NCBI GenBank assembly: GCA_965229935.1
Contig: CBDDKB010000002.1
Span: forward strand, 1 to 64,000
Length of the DNA stretch: 64,000 nt
Reading direction: 5' to 3'
Source: SPJN01 sp965229935
GTDB lineage: Bacteria > Pseudomonadota > Alphaproteobacteria > SPJN01
Of this stretch, positions 39,064 through 47,974 are shown in pieces. Numbering within the stretch: position 1 is the stretch's first letter; each line of letters opens with the position of its first letter. The notes beneath the pieces were generated by a model that was given only the letters and a program-made list of their open reading frames with translations, was not told the DNA's origin and ran no database searches. The position numbers and the translations under genes were made by a program.

Positions 39064-42000
39064 ATGTTAGAAAACATCATTTCCTTATCTATTCGTCACC
39101 GATGGCTTGTGATGCTCATCGTCGTCGGTATCTGCGCCCTTGGGGCCTATAATTTTACGCGTCTTCCTATTGACGCTGTGCCTGATATCACCAATGTGCA
39201 GGTGCAGATTAACACCGAAGCGCCCGGCTATTCACCGCTGGAAGTCGAGCAGCGCGTAACCTTTCCTATTGAAACTGTTCTGTCCGGCATCCCCAATCTT
39301 GACCATACGCGTTCTCTTTCACGGTATGGCCTGTCACAGGTGACGGTCATATTTGATGAAGGGACGGATATCTACTTCGCCCGCCAGCTTATTGCTGAGA
39401 AGCTGCAGCAAATAAAAGGCGAAATCCCAGACGGACTTGAACCCATTATGGGGCCGGTATCAACAGGCCTTGGTGAGATTTACTTCTATACGGTTGAGGC
39501 CGAAAAAGGGGCCTTAAAAGAAGACGGCACGGCATATACGCCAATGGACCTTCTGACCATTCAGGAATGGATTATTGTTCCGCAGCTTCGCACCCTAAAA
39601 GGGGTTGTTGAGGTCAACACCATCGGCGGATATGAACAGCAATATCATGTAACGCCATATCCCGCACGGCTTTTGAGTTTTGATCTCAATATCCATGATG
39701 TTTTGAACGCGCTTGAAAGAAACAACGCCAATGTGGGGGCCGGGTATATTGAACGCAATGGCGAACAATATCTGGTGCGTGTGCCGGGGCAGGTTAAATC
39801 TATTGAGGACATAGGCCGTATCATCGTGGCAAAGCGCGATGAGGTGACAATCCGTATTCGTGATGTGGCAGATGTGAATTTGGGTTCGCCGCTTCGTACC
39901 GGCGCGGCAACCGAGAATGGCAAGGAGGTTGTTCTTGGCACGGCGATGATGCTGATGGGAGGAAACTCCCAAGCCGTTGCTCAGCGCGTCGGCAAGAAGT
40001 TGGAAGAGATCGCAACTTCCCTACCTGAAGGTGTGATCACCAAGACCGTTTACGACCGCACATCTCTTGTTGAGCGCACGATCAAGACGGTCGAAAAGAA
40101 TCTACTGGAGGGTGCGCTGCTTGTTATCGCTGTTCTCTTTTTCCTGTTGGGTAATTTGCGGGCAGCGTTGATCACAGCAGTGGTGATCCCGATTTCCATG
40201 CTGATGACGATTACAGGTATGGTTGAGAACAAAGTCTCCGGCAATTTGATGAGCCTTGGGGCACTCGATTTTGGCCTGATCGTTGATGGGGCCGTTATCA
40301 TCATCGAAAACTGTATTCGCCGTTTTGGTATGGAGCAGCACCGGCTTGGCAGATTGCTTGAAAAGGAAGAACGCTATGCCCTTGCTGCGAGTGCAACGGC
40401 AGAGGTGATCAAGCCAAGCATATTCGGCGTCATCATTATCACCGTCGTCTATTTGCCGATCTTCACGTTAAGTGGCGTAGAAGGAAAGATGTTCCACCCC
40501 ATGGCCTTTACGGTGGTAACAGCTTTGCTGTCGGCTTTGGTGCTGTCCATCACCTTTGTGCCTGCCGCTGTTGCGGCCTTTGTAACGGGCAAGGTGGATG
40601 AAAAGGAAGGCCGTATCATCGGCGCTGCTAAACGGGGCTATGCGCCGGTTCTGCGCTGGTCAATCCATCATCCTCTGCCGGTTATCGGCTTTGCCATTGT
40701 GCTGGTCATCCTAAGCTTATTCGGCGCAAGCCGGATGGGGGCCGAATTTGTACCGTCTCTTGATGAGGGGGATATCGCCATTCAGGCCTTGCGGGCACCC
40801 GGCACCTCGCTCACTCAATCCGTTGAGATGGAGTTTGAACTTGAAAAAGAAGTCCTCAAATTTGGTGAGGTGCGCACGGTTATTGCGCGGATCGGAACGG
40901 CAGAAGTGGCGACCGATGCTATGCCACCCAATATCGCCGATATCTATGTCTTGTTAAAGTCAAAGGATGAATGGCCAAACCCGGACAAAACCAAGGCAGA
41001 ACTTATTGAAGAAATGGAAATCGCCCTGGAAGCCATACCGGGTAGTGCCTATGAGTTCTCCCAGCCGATTGAACTCAGGTTTAATGAGCTGATTTCAGGT
41101 GTTCGCAGTGATCTCGCTGTCAAAGTGTATGGCGATGATATGGAGCAGCTATTGCGCTCTGCTCAGGAAATCGAGAAGCTCGTCCAGACAGTTCCAGGCG
41201 CGGCAGACGTGAAGGTGGAGCAGGTGACCGGACTTCCGACCTTAAGCGTTGTACCCAATCGCAAGCAGCTAGAACGGTATGGACTAAGTGTCGCCGATGT
41301 TCAGGAAGTTGTGGAAGTTGCCATAGGCGGGCGCGAAGCGGGCGTATTGTATGAAGGAGATAGGCGCTTTGATATCGTTGTTCGCTTGCCCGAAAAAATG
41401 CGGGGTGATATTGATGCGCTTGCCCGGCTGCCCGTTCCCTTGCCGATGGCAGAGCAGGAGGGTGTAGATGAGACGCCTGATTATGTGCCTTTGCAGGAGG
41501 TGGCGGCGCTTTCGATTGCCTTTGGACCAGCCCAGATCAGCCGTGAAAATGCCAAGCGCCGCGTGACCGTTACGGCCAATGTGAGGGACCGTGACCTCGC
41601 CAGTTTTGTGCAAGAACTCCAGGATAAAGTGGGCGCAGAAGCAAAACTACCTGCTGGCTATTGGGTGGAATATGGCGGCACGTTTGAACAGCTCATATCG
41701 GCGCGCCAGCGATTAACCATTGTTGTGCCGATTGCTCTTGCATTGATCTTTGGCCTTTTGTTTATGGCCTTTGATTCAGCGCGTGCTGCGCTCGTGGTCT
41801 TTTCCGGTGTGCCGCTCGCGCTTACGGGCGGTATTGCCGCCTTGTTGTTGCGTGATATTCCGCTTTCGATTTCAGCGGGTGTGGGCTTTATTGCGCTTTC
41901 CGGTGTGGCCGTTTTGAATGGCGTAGTCATGATCTCATTTATTCGTGATTTGCAAGCAAAGGGCCATTCGGTTGATCAGGCAATCATCGAAGGGGCGCTC

Positions 42001-42216
42001 ACAAGATTAAGACCCGTATTAATGACCGCACTTGTTGCCTCGCTTGGTTTTGTGCCTATGGCATTTAACACCGGGGCGGGGGCAGAGGTTCAAAGGCCAC
42101 TTGCAACAGTTGTGATCGGCGGGATCATTTCTTCGACGATCCTTACGCTCGTGGTGTTGCCCGCGCTTTACCATTGGTTTCCGGGGCGGGCGTTTTTGAA
42201 GCGTGAGAAATCATAA
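39064..42216 (+). CDS. czcA: HME-RND efflux pump (CzcA-like, Zn/Co/Ni type)
   Basis: A 1050-residue, 12-helix proton-driven pump. It starts MLENIISLSIRHRWLVMLIV, with NFTRLPIDAVPDITNVQVQ typical of heavy-metal RND pumps. In TM4 the pattern LDFGLIVDGAVIIIEN contains the DFGxxVDGAVxxxE signature known for divalent-cation (Zn, Co, Ni, Cd) pumps, distinct from the second RND pump of this island. Two large periplasmic loops with the expected size are present. The exported metal cannot be fixed further from sequence. Confidence 0.93.
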   Translation: MLENIISLSIRHRWLVMLIVVGICALGAYNFTRLPIDAVPDITNVQVQINTEAPGYSPLEVEQRVTFPIETVLSGIPNLDHTRSLSRYGLSQVTVIFDEGTDIYFARQLIAEKLQQIKGEIPDGLEPIMGPVSTGLGEIYFYTVEAEKGALKEDGTAYTPMDLLTIQEWIIVPQLRTLKGVVEVNTIGGYEQQYHVTPYPARLLSFDLNIHDVLNALERNNANVGAGYIERNGEQYLVRVPGQVKSIEDIGRIIVAKRDEVTIRIRDVADVNLGSPLRTGAATENGKEVVLGTAMMLMGGNSQAVAQRVGKKLEEIATSLPEGVITKTVYDRTSLVERTIKTVEKNLLEGALLVIAVLFFLLGNLRAALITAVVIPISMLMTITGMVENKVSGNLMSLGALDFGLIVDGAVIIIENCIRRFGMEQHRLGRLLEKEERYALAASATAEVIKPSIFGVIIITVVYLPIFTLSGVEGKMFHPMAFTVVTALLSALVLSITFVPAAVAAFVTGKVDEKEGRIIGAAKRGYAPVLRWSIHHPLPVIGFAIVLVILSLFGASRMGAEFVPSLDEGDIAIQALRAPGTSLTQSVEMEFELEKEVLKFGEVRTVIARIGTAEVATDAMPPNIADIYVLLKSKDEWPNPDKTKAELIEEMEIALEAIPGSAYEFSQPIELRFNELISGVRSDLAVKVYGDDMEQLLRSAQEIEKLVQTVPGAADVKVEQVTGLPTLSVVPNRKQLERYGLSVADVQEVVEVAIGGREAGVLYEGDRRFDIVVRLPEKMRGDIDALARLPVPLPMAEQEGVDETPDYVPLQEVAALSIAFGPAQISRENAKRRVTVTANVRDRDLASFVQELQDKVGAEAKLPAGYWVEYGGTFEQLISARQRLTIVVPIALALIFGLLFMAFDSARAALVVFSGVPLALTGGIAALLLRDIPLSISAGVGFIALSGVAVLNGVVMISFIRDLQAKGHSVDQAIIEGALTRLRPVLMTALVASLGFVPMAFNTGAGAEVQRPLATVVIGGIISSTILTLVVLPALYHWFPGRAFLKREKS

Positions 42217-42282
42217 TATTTGTTGAAAGAATGGGCCATGGCAGGTGAAATGCTGCCGTGGTGTCTATAGAAGGATTTAACT

Positions 42283-42885
42283 ATGAGTGATTGCGGCTGC
42301 GAGTTTGAAGCAAAAGACGAAGCCCAAAAGAAAGTGCTCATCTGGCTTTTGCTAATCAATTTGTCGATGTTTTTTGCAGAATTTGGTGCAGGCATCCTTG
42401 TTCAGTCGACTGCCTTGATTTCGGATTCCCTTGATATGTTTGCGGACGCGGCGGTTTATTCCATCGGCTTGTATGCCGTTGGCCGTGCCGCGTCCGTTAA
42501 ATCAAAAGCGGCTCTATTTAGCGGTATAGCCCAAATACTTCTTGCGCTTTTTGCGATGCAGGAAGTTGTTCGCCGCTTTGTGGAAGGTGGCAGCCCTGAT
42601 CCAGTTTTTATGATCGGTGTTGGCAGTATGGCACTGGTCGCGAACGTTATTTGTCTCAAGCTTATCTCTAAACATCGAGACGGTGATGTAAATATGAGGG
42701 CAAGCTGGATATTTTCCGTTAATGATGTGATTGCCAACACTGGTGTGATCATCGGCGGCATACTGGTGTACCTTCTCGATAATCGCATGCCAGACTTGGT
42801 GGTGGGTGCCATTATTGGCTTTATTGTCCTGCGAGGGGGTGTCCGAATTATTCTTGAGGCCCGCAAAGAAATGCGGACTGAATAA
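42283..42885 (+). CDS. cation diffusion facilitator family transporter, short form
   Basis: 200 residues: six membrane segments, with ALISDSLDMFADAAVY in TM2 and FSVNDVIANTGVIIGG in TM5 carrying the acidic metal ligands of the CDF family. The start MSDCGCEFEAKDE adds two cysteines. It is shorter than most CDF proteins and lacks the C-terminal cytosolic domain used for dimer regulation. It follows czcA by 66 bp and probably feeds metal to the periplasm for the RND pump. Confidence 0.82.
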   Translation: MSDCGCEFEAKDEAQKKVLIWLLLINLSMFFAEFGAGILVQSTALISDSLDMFADAAVYSIGLYAVGRAASVKSKAALFSGIAQILLALFAMQEVVRRFVEGGSPDPVFMIGVGSMALVANVICLKLISKHRDGDVNMRASWIFSVNDVIANTGVIIGGILVYLLDNRMPDLVVGAIIGFIVLRGGVRIILEARKEMRTE

Positions 42886-42887
42886 TC

Positions 42888-42989
42888 GTGGAACCAAAAG
42901 CTGACTATATCCCGGTATTGCGATATCGGTTCCTGACACCCTTATATGATGCTGCCATAGCGCTTTTGACACGGGAGGTGTCTGAGTGA
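42888..42989 (+). pseudogene. 5' fragment of the SAM-methyltransferase gene
   Basis: A 33-codon frame, with GTG start and 2 bp after the CDF stop, reads YIPVLRYRFLTPLYDAAIAL then LTREVSE and a stop. It is the same as residues 7-34 of the methyltransferase at 51661 (DYVPVLRYRFLTPLYDAAIA) with only minor changes. The match ends at LTRE, where the intact gene continues into GAW. It is a truncated duplicate of the start of that gene. Confidence 0.85.
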
Positions 42990-43076
42990 CATCGGAGGGC
43001 CGACCATTGATACAAATCAATGCGGCGTCATTTGTATCCACCGATCATTATCCCTCTTACAAGATGGGAGGTTTCT

Positions 43077-43340
43077 ATGCTCAATAGTTCTGCTTTGGCC
43101 GCTGCATTTGCAGGTGCGGTCGCGATCATATGGTTTATATGTGGTCTTCTGATATGGCTGATGCCTAGCATGATGGTCGGGATGTCCGGTCACATGCTGC
43201 ACACAGATTTTGGCGACATGTCGTGGCACATGCCCCTGATCGGATTTTTGATCGGGGGGCTTGCCTGGACCGTCGTGGCGGGCGTTACCGGATATCTCAT
43301 TGGTTGGCTATATAATCGTGTGAATGGTCAGCCGGGCTAA
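43077..43340 (+). CDS. DUF5676-like small membrane protein
   Basis: 87 residues from the ATG at 43077 with a GGGAGG site. Two membrane helices (FAGAVAIIWFICGLLIWLMP and PLIGFLIGGLAWTVVAGVTG) flank a Met/His-rich loop (MMVGMSGHMLHTDFGDMSWH) which could touch copper. It converges on the CsoR-type gene with a 4-base overlap. The family name is a best guess from pattern. Confidence 0.6.
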   Translation: MLNSSALAAAFAGAVAIIWFICGLLIWLMPSMMVGMSGHMLHTDFGDMSWHMPLIGFLIGGLAWTVVAGVTGYLIGWLYNRVNGQPG

Positions 43341-43612
43341 CGTCTGGATTTTGAGATCAATTCTAAGAGTTCACCGATCTTCTGGTTTTGCTCTTGTGTG
43401 TTGCCAGATTCGATAGCGTCCTGAATGCAGGTTTCTGCATGATGTTTAAGGACGGTTTCTTCAACCCGGGCTAAAGCGGCACGCGCTGCCTGAATCTGAT
43501 GGATGATATCAATGCAATAGCGGTCATCTTCGACCATTTGCATGATGCCACGCACCTGGCCTTCTATACGCCGCAAGCGCTTTTGTATGTCGGTTTGAGA
43601 GCTCATTGACAT
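43337..43612 (-). CDS. csoR: CsoR/RcnR-family metal-sensing repressor
   Basis: 91 residues, all helical. Cys33 (RYCIDIIHQI), His58 and Cys62 (HHAETC) form the Cys-His-Cys copper(I) site of CsoR proteins; QKRLRRIEGQVRGI is the conserved DNA-contacting helix 1. Metal binding releases the operator. A palindrome with ATACCC/GGGTAT directly abuts the start codon, so the gene is autoregulated and also controls the divergent copper genes from 43657. An alternative start is the in-frame ATG at 43606, which has better spacing from the AGGG site. Confidence 0.88.
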   Translation of the reverse strand: MSMSSQTDIQKRLRRIEGQVRGIMQMVEDDRYCIDIIHQIQAARAALARVEETVLKHHAETCIQDAIESGNTQEQNQKIGELLELISKSRR

Positions 43613-43631
43613 ATACCCTATAGGGGTATAT
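43611..43631. promoter_or_regulatory. CsoR-type operator in the divergent promoter
   Basis: ATATACCC-TATA-GGGGTATAT: the inverted ATACCC/GGGTAT arms around a TATA centre match the operator shape known for CsoR proteins. It lies between the repressor gene and the rightward copper gene at 43657. Confidence 0.8.
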
Positions 43632-43656
43632 GGTGGGTTTGTGAAGAGGAAATCGT

Positions 43657-44058
43657 ATGGTTGTGGTTCATAAATTTATAGCCTCCATGCTTCTTGTCGC
43701 AATGCTTGCGGCGGGACCTCTTTGCACATGCGCTTTGGCGATGGAAGCTAACGCGCCAATGACTATGGCTAGTATGGATGGTGCAGACCATTCTGCTTGC
43801 GATGAAAGCGCGGTTGACATTGACGCACATGGCGATTGTCAGGATCAATGCCATGATATGGCGCTTGAAGAGGCGGTGCTGGCCCCTGCCGAAGCGGCGC
43901 TTGGGTCACCATCAGATAAAGTCGAATTCGTTGCACTTGCTGTTAATATAGAGCGGCCACGTTATGCGCCATCTATAGAGCGTAAGAGCGGACCGCCGTC
44001 GCAGCGAACTTTAAAGCAAGATACACCGGTTTCTCTGCATACACTTTTATTGAACTAG
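43657..44058 (+). CDS. hypothetical exported Met/His/Cys-rich protein
   Basis: 133 residues with a signal peptide (FIASMLLVAMLAAGPLCTCALA). The mature start is rich in Met, Asp, His and Cys (MTMASMDGADHSACDESAVD; DAHGDCQDQCHDMAL), suitable for binding copper in the periplasm. It is the first gene downstream of the CsoR operator and heads the copAB operon. No named family is recognised. Confidence 0.6.
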   Translation: MVVVHKFIASMLLVAMLAAGPLCTCALAMEANAPMTMASMDGADHSACDESAVDIDAHGDCQDQCHDMALEEAVLAPAEAALGSPSDKVEFVALAVNIERPRYAPSIERKSGPPSQRTLKQDTPVSLHTLLLN

Positions 44059-44141
44059 ACAAGTTTTTTTGAGTTGCCTTTTTATCGGGCCGCTCGGGCG
44101 TTGTCGTTTGTTCAATTGTTAAGTGTAGAAAGAGAAAAACT

Positions 44142-46094
44142 ATGAAATCGCAAAAAGTTGGCAGGAGACAAGTCCTGCAGGGCATGGCCAGCATTGGCCT
44201 GGGCATGGGGTTAAACAGCTTGTTACCCTCTTGGGCCTGGCCAGCAAGTAGAGGAAACTCTGGCTTACAAGAACTAAGAGGAACAGAATTTGACCTCAAT
44301 ATCGGAAAATTCAGTTTCCCAATCGGGGGACGCGCCGCTCATGCTGTTGGTGTGAACGGAACGGTTCCTGCCCCGCTAATCCGCTTTCGTGAGGGTGATG
44401 AGATCACCTTGCGTGTTCACAATCACCTGATGAAAGACACGTCTATTCATTGGCACGGGCTTTTGGTGCCGTTTCAAATGGACGGCGTGCCGGGCGTGAC
44501 CTTTCCCGGCATTAAGCCGGGTGAGACCTTTGCCTATAAGTTTGCTGTGCCGCAATCGGGTACCTATTGGTATCATTCCCATTCGGGTTTGCAGGAACAG
44601 CTTGGTCATTACGGGCCGCTGATTATCGACCCCAAAGGGGCTGATCCGGTTCATTATGATCGCGAATATGTGTTGGTGCTGGGCGACTGGACATTCGAAA
44701 ACCCGCACCGCGTGTTCGCGAAGCTCAAGAAAATGAGCGATAACTACAATTACCAGCAACGCGATCTTGGCGACTTTATCGACGATGTGGGTGAAAAAGG
44801 GCTAGGTGCGACATTGGAGGACCGGGCCATGTGGGGCGCGATGCGTATGTCGCCTCGTGATATCTCGGATATTGGCGCGCCCGCGTACACCTATTTGATC
44901 AATGGTCATTCTACAGCAGATAACTGGAACGGCATTTTTGTGCCGGGGGAACGTGTCCGTCTGCGGATAATCAATGCGGCAGCGATGACATTATTCAATA
45001 TCCGCATTCCCGGCTTGCCGATGACAATTGTGCAGTCAGATGGGCTGAACGTGCAGCCACTGGAAGTTGATGAATTCCAGATGGGCGTCGCGGAAACTTA
45101 TGACGTCATCATCGAACCCAAGGAGGACAGGGCTTATGCCTTCGTTGCTGAGTCCATCGATCGGTCGGGACAGGCGGTTGCGACACTCGGGCCAAGACCT
45201 GGTATGCGGGCGAAAGAGCCTGCCCTCCGTGCGGTGCCGACACTAACCATGCGCGATATGGGGATGGATCATGGCGCACATGGCGGCGGGGGTGGTCATG
45301 GCAGCCATGATATGAACAGTAAAGATAATGCTAGGAAGATGGACCATAGTGCCATGCCACACAATATGGGCGCTTCCGTGGACCATAGCAAAATGGACCA
45401 CAGCATGCATGCAGGTCATAGCGGAATGATGCCCGATCCGCACGGGCCGCCTGTTCAGGAAGCAAAAATTGAGCGTGGTCCTGGTGTTGTCAATGTGGCT
45501 GCAATGCCTGTGAGTCGATTGGATGAACCGGGTATTGGTCTTGATAATGTCCCCCATCGCGTTCTGCGTTATAGCCAGCTTCGCGCGCTGGAGCGTAATC
45601 CCGACTTGCGTGAACCGGAGCGGGAGGTTGTCGTTCACCTAACCAGCAATATGGAGCGTTACATGTGGTCGTTTGACGGCGTGAAGTTCTCCGAAGTGAT
45701 CGAGTCGATAAAGTTTCATGAGGGTGAGCGCGTACGACTGACGATGGTGAACGATACCATGATGCCTCACCCCATCCATTTGCATGGCATGTTCTTTGAT
45801 CTTGTCAATGGGGGCGGCGAACACAAGCCGCGAAAGCATACGGTGGTCGTTAAACCCGGCGAAAAACTGTCCGTTGATGTCAGCGCGGAGCATGTGGGGG
45901 ATTGGGCGTTCCACTGCCACCTCATCTACCACATGCATGCAGGCATGATGCAGGTCGTATCTGTTTTGCCGAAGGCCAAAGCGGAGGAGCATGACCATCA
46001 TCAGATGATGAAGCGCAAGAAAGCGATGCCAAAATCCGGCAGCGATATGCATCAACATCACCACATGCATCATGGAAAGGGAGGCGACCAATGA
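44142..46094 (+). CDS. copA: copper-resistance multicopper oxidase CopA (Tat-exported)
   Basis: 650 residues. A twin-arginine signal (KVGRRQVLQGMASIGLGMGL) leads to the periplasm. Cupredoxin copper ligands are seen in HWHGLLVP, YHSHSG, HPIHLHGMFF and the T1/T3 site FHCHLIYHMHAGMMQ. A Met/His-rich insert (about residues 375-445, with repeated MDHS) fits periplasmic copper storage, and the C-terminus is His-rich. It oxidises Cu(I) to the less toxic Cu(II). It overlaps copB by 4 bases. Confidence 0.95.
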   Translation: MKSQKVGRRQVLQGMASIGLGMGLNSLLPSWAWPASRGNSGLQELRGTEFDLNIGKFSFPIGGRAAHAVGVNGTVPAPLIRFREGDEITLRVHNHLMKDTSIHWHGLLVPFQMDGVPGVTFPGIKPGETFAYKFAVPQSGTYWYHSHSGLQEQLGHYGPLIIDPKGADPVHYDREYVLVLGDWTFENPHRVFAKLKKMSDNYNYQQRDLGDFIDDVGEKGLGATLEDRAMWGAMRMSPRDISDIGAPAYTYLINGHSTADNWNGIFVPGERVRLRIINAAAMTLFNIRIPGLPMTIVQSDGLNVQPLEVDEFQMGVAETYDVIIEPKEDRAYAFVAESIDRSGQAVATLGPRPGMRAKEPALRAVPTLTMRDMGMDHGAHGGGGGHGSHDMNSKDNARKMDHSAMPHNMGASVDHSKMDHSMHAGHSGMMPDPHGPPVQEAKIERGPGVVNVAAMPVSRLDEPGIGLDNVPHRVLRYSQLRALERNPDLREPEREVVVHLTSNMERYMWSFDGVKFSEVIESIKFHEGERVRLTMVNDTMMPHPIHLHGMFFDLVNGGGEHKPRKHTVVVKPGEKLSVDVSAEHVGDWAFHCHLIYHMHAGMMQVVSVLPKAKAEEHDHHQMMKRKKAMPKSGSDMHQHHHMHHGKGGDQ

Positions 46095-46891
46095 GACATT
46101 TCAGATCAAAAATTCAGGCCGCTTTAGGTGCTGTTTTGTTTTTAACCAGTAGTGCAGTAGCGAATGCAGAAGAGGGAAGCCCCCCTTGGTCGCAGGCCGA
46201 CAGCTATTGGGGCGCCGAAGCGATGGCGAAATCTCGCGCGGAAGTGCAGTCATCACATGGTTCGATGCCTCATCTGTTCGCAATGGCGGACAGGCTGGAA
46301 ACGCAATTTTCAGATGGTAATAAAGTTGCTGTTTGGGACGTGCAGGGCTGGTATGGCGGCGACACTGACAAGTTCTGGGTTAAGTCAGAGGGCGAATGGC
46401 ACCTTGGTGAAGAGGTCGAAGATGCAGAAATGCAGGCCTTATGGTCTCATGCCGTTTCATCCTTTTGGGATGTGCAGGCAGGCATCCGGTATGATTGGGA
46501 GCCCGATAGCCGTGCGCATGCCGTGCTAGGTATTCAGGGCTTGGCACCCTACTGGTTCGAGGTGGATGCGGTAGCATTCCTGAGTGATGAGGGTGATCTT
46601 ACCGCCAGAGTTGAAACTGAATACGAGCTGCTTTTAACGCAGCGTTTGATTCTGCAACCGCGTGCGGAGCTTGAGATGTCCGCGCAGGATGTTTCCGATC
46701 GGAATATTGGCGCGGGTTTTACCAATCTCGATCTGGGCTTACGTCTTCGGTACGAATTTGTGCGCGAGGTTGCACCCTATATTGGTGTTGAGTGGCAAAA
46801 ATCACTCGGAGAAACAGGAAACATGATCGAAGCGACTGGCGGGGATGATGACAATGCCGTCTTTGTACTTGGTATCAGAGCTTGGTTTTAA
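46091..46891 (+). CDS. copB: copper resistance protein CopB
   Basis: 266 residues: a signal peptide, then an outer-membrane beta-barrel of the CopB family with SFWDVQAGIRYDWEPDSRAH, FEVDAVAFLSDEGDLTARVE and the C-terminal VLGIRAWF ending in Phe, which suits outer-membrane assembly. The N-terminal Met-rich repeats of the Pseudomonas protein are absent. It acts with CopA in periplasmic copper sequestration. It overlaps copA by ATGA. Confidence 0.9.
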   Translation: MRHFRSKIQAALGAVLFLTSSAVANAEEGSPPWSQADSYWGAEAMAKSRAEVQSSHGSMPHLFAMADRLETQFSDGNKVAVWDVQGWYGGDTDKFWVKSEGEWHLGEEVEDAEMQALWSHAVSSFWDVQAGIRYDWEPDSRAHAVLGIQGLAPYWFEVDAVAFLSDEGDLTARVETEYELLLTQRLILQPRAELEMSAQDVSDRNIGAGFTNLDLGLRLRYEFVREVAPYIGVEWQKSLGETGNMIEATGGDDDNAVFVLGIRAWF

Positions 46892-46902
46892 GGGAGGTAG
46901 AA

Positions 46903-47571
46903 ATGTTGTCATTGATTGAACCAAATATTCATCCGGTCCTCGTTCATTTTGCATATGCGCTGAGTGTAACGGCTGCCGGTCTTTATGTGCTGTCCAAGGT
47001 TGAGATTGTATCCAGTCGTCTGCCAGCCATCCGGCAGAGCGCTGATCTGATCCTTGGGCTGGCAGTTTTATCTGTAGTCTTGACGGTGGCGGCAGGGTTT
47101 CAGGCCTATTTCACGGTCGGGCATGACGGTCCTTCGCATGAAGCGATGACGGTCCACCGTAATTGGGCGCTCGGAGCGGCAGTATTTTTGATGGCCCTTG
47201 CGATATGGCGATGGATCAAGCGGGCATCGGAGCCTTCCCTGGCATTTGTGGGCGCAATGCTGATCTCGGCGACTTTGTTTACGACCGCCGCATGGTGGGG
47301 TGGTCATATCGTTTATGGCTATGGTCTAGGCGTTAAGCAACTACCGGCAATCAGCGGAGCAGGCCACGACCATCACGGAGATTCCGGTGCTCATGATCAT
47401 GGAGAGGCAATGGATATGCACGAAACCATGCCCGATGACGAGAACTCTCAAACGCATGGCGAAAGTAGCGCGCCGCATGTTGATAAGCCAAACGTAACGG
47501 ATGAGCAGCCAACGCAGAGCAAAGATGAAGAGGTAAGTGCCCCGCATGATCATGACGGGCATGCTCATTAG
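46903..47571 (+). CDS. DUF2231-like membrane protein with His-rich tail
   Basis: 222 residues from the ATG at 46903 (GGGAGG site); the frame is open 7 codons upstream. The start IEPNIHPVLVHFAYALSVTA is the DUF2231 signature; four membrane helices follow. From about residue 145 the protein is a soluble His/Asp-rich tail (GHDHHGDSGAHDHGEAMDMH and ending HDHDGHAH) that probably binds copper. It is translated directly after copB. Confidence 0.8.
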   Translation: MLSLIEPNIHPVLVHFAYALSVTAAGLYVLSKVEIVSSRLPAIRQSADLILGLAVLSVVLTVAAGFQAYFTVGHDGPSHEAMTVHRNWALGAAVFLMALAIWRWIKRASEPSLAFVGAMLISATLFTTAAWWGGHIVYGYGLGVKQLPAISGAGHDHHGDSGAHDHGEAMDMHETMPDDENSQTHGESSAPHVDKPNVTDEQPTQSKDEEVSAPHDHDGHAH

Positions 47572-47703
47572 CACCTAATAGCGATAGATCAATCGAGGGC
47601 TTTGGTCTGACGTGTATTGAGCGTTTGGTCTGGCAATGAAAACCATAGCTGACACACCACCGCTCTAACAACTTTGTCCCTCACATAATGAAAGGAATGT
47701 GCA

Positions 47704-47850
47704 ATGCGCGCTATAAAGAAAACAACTCTATTAATTTCACTGGTTCTGTTGACAGCGACTATGGGCTTGACGGCGTGTAGCGGTAACAGCGGCTATCCGG
47801 GACAATATGAACGAAGTGGTGGCGGTGGCCATGGTGGCCATAGTCACTAA
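47704..47850 (+). CDS. mini-lipoprotein with Gly/His-rich tail
   Basis: 48 residues, MRAIKKTTLLISLVLLTATM and onward. The signal peptide ends in a lipobox, LTAC, so the mature lipoprotein would be only about 24 residues: Cys, SGNSGYPGQYERS and then GGGGHGGHSH. The AAAGGAATGTGCA site precedes the ATG. It lies within the copper operon between the DUF2231 gene and the APC permease. A copper-binding tether is suggested by the tail. Confidence 0.75.
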   Translation: MRAIKKTTLLISLVLLTATMGLTACSGNSGYPGQYERSGGGGHGGHSH

Positions 47851-47862
47851 GGATGAAGCAAA

Positions 47863-47894
47863 CACCGGAGCTTTCTGAAGGGAACGCTCCGGTG
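47863..47894 (+). terminator. hairpin, possible weak terminator or attenuator
   Basis: CACCGGAGC and GCTCCGGTG form a perfect 9-bp stem around a 14-nt loop, 12 bp after the mini-lipoprotein gene. No T-run follows, so it may protect the upstream mRNA rather than end it. Confidence 0.5.
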
Positions 47895-47974
47895 CTACAT
47901 CACGCGATATGAAACAGATTTCTATCGGCAGCGTGATTGCGTTCGACACCGAATACTGACGCGGAATACTGAAA

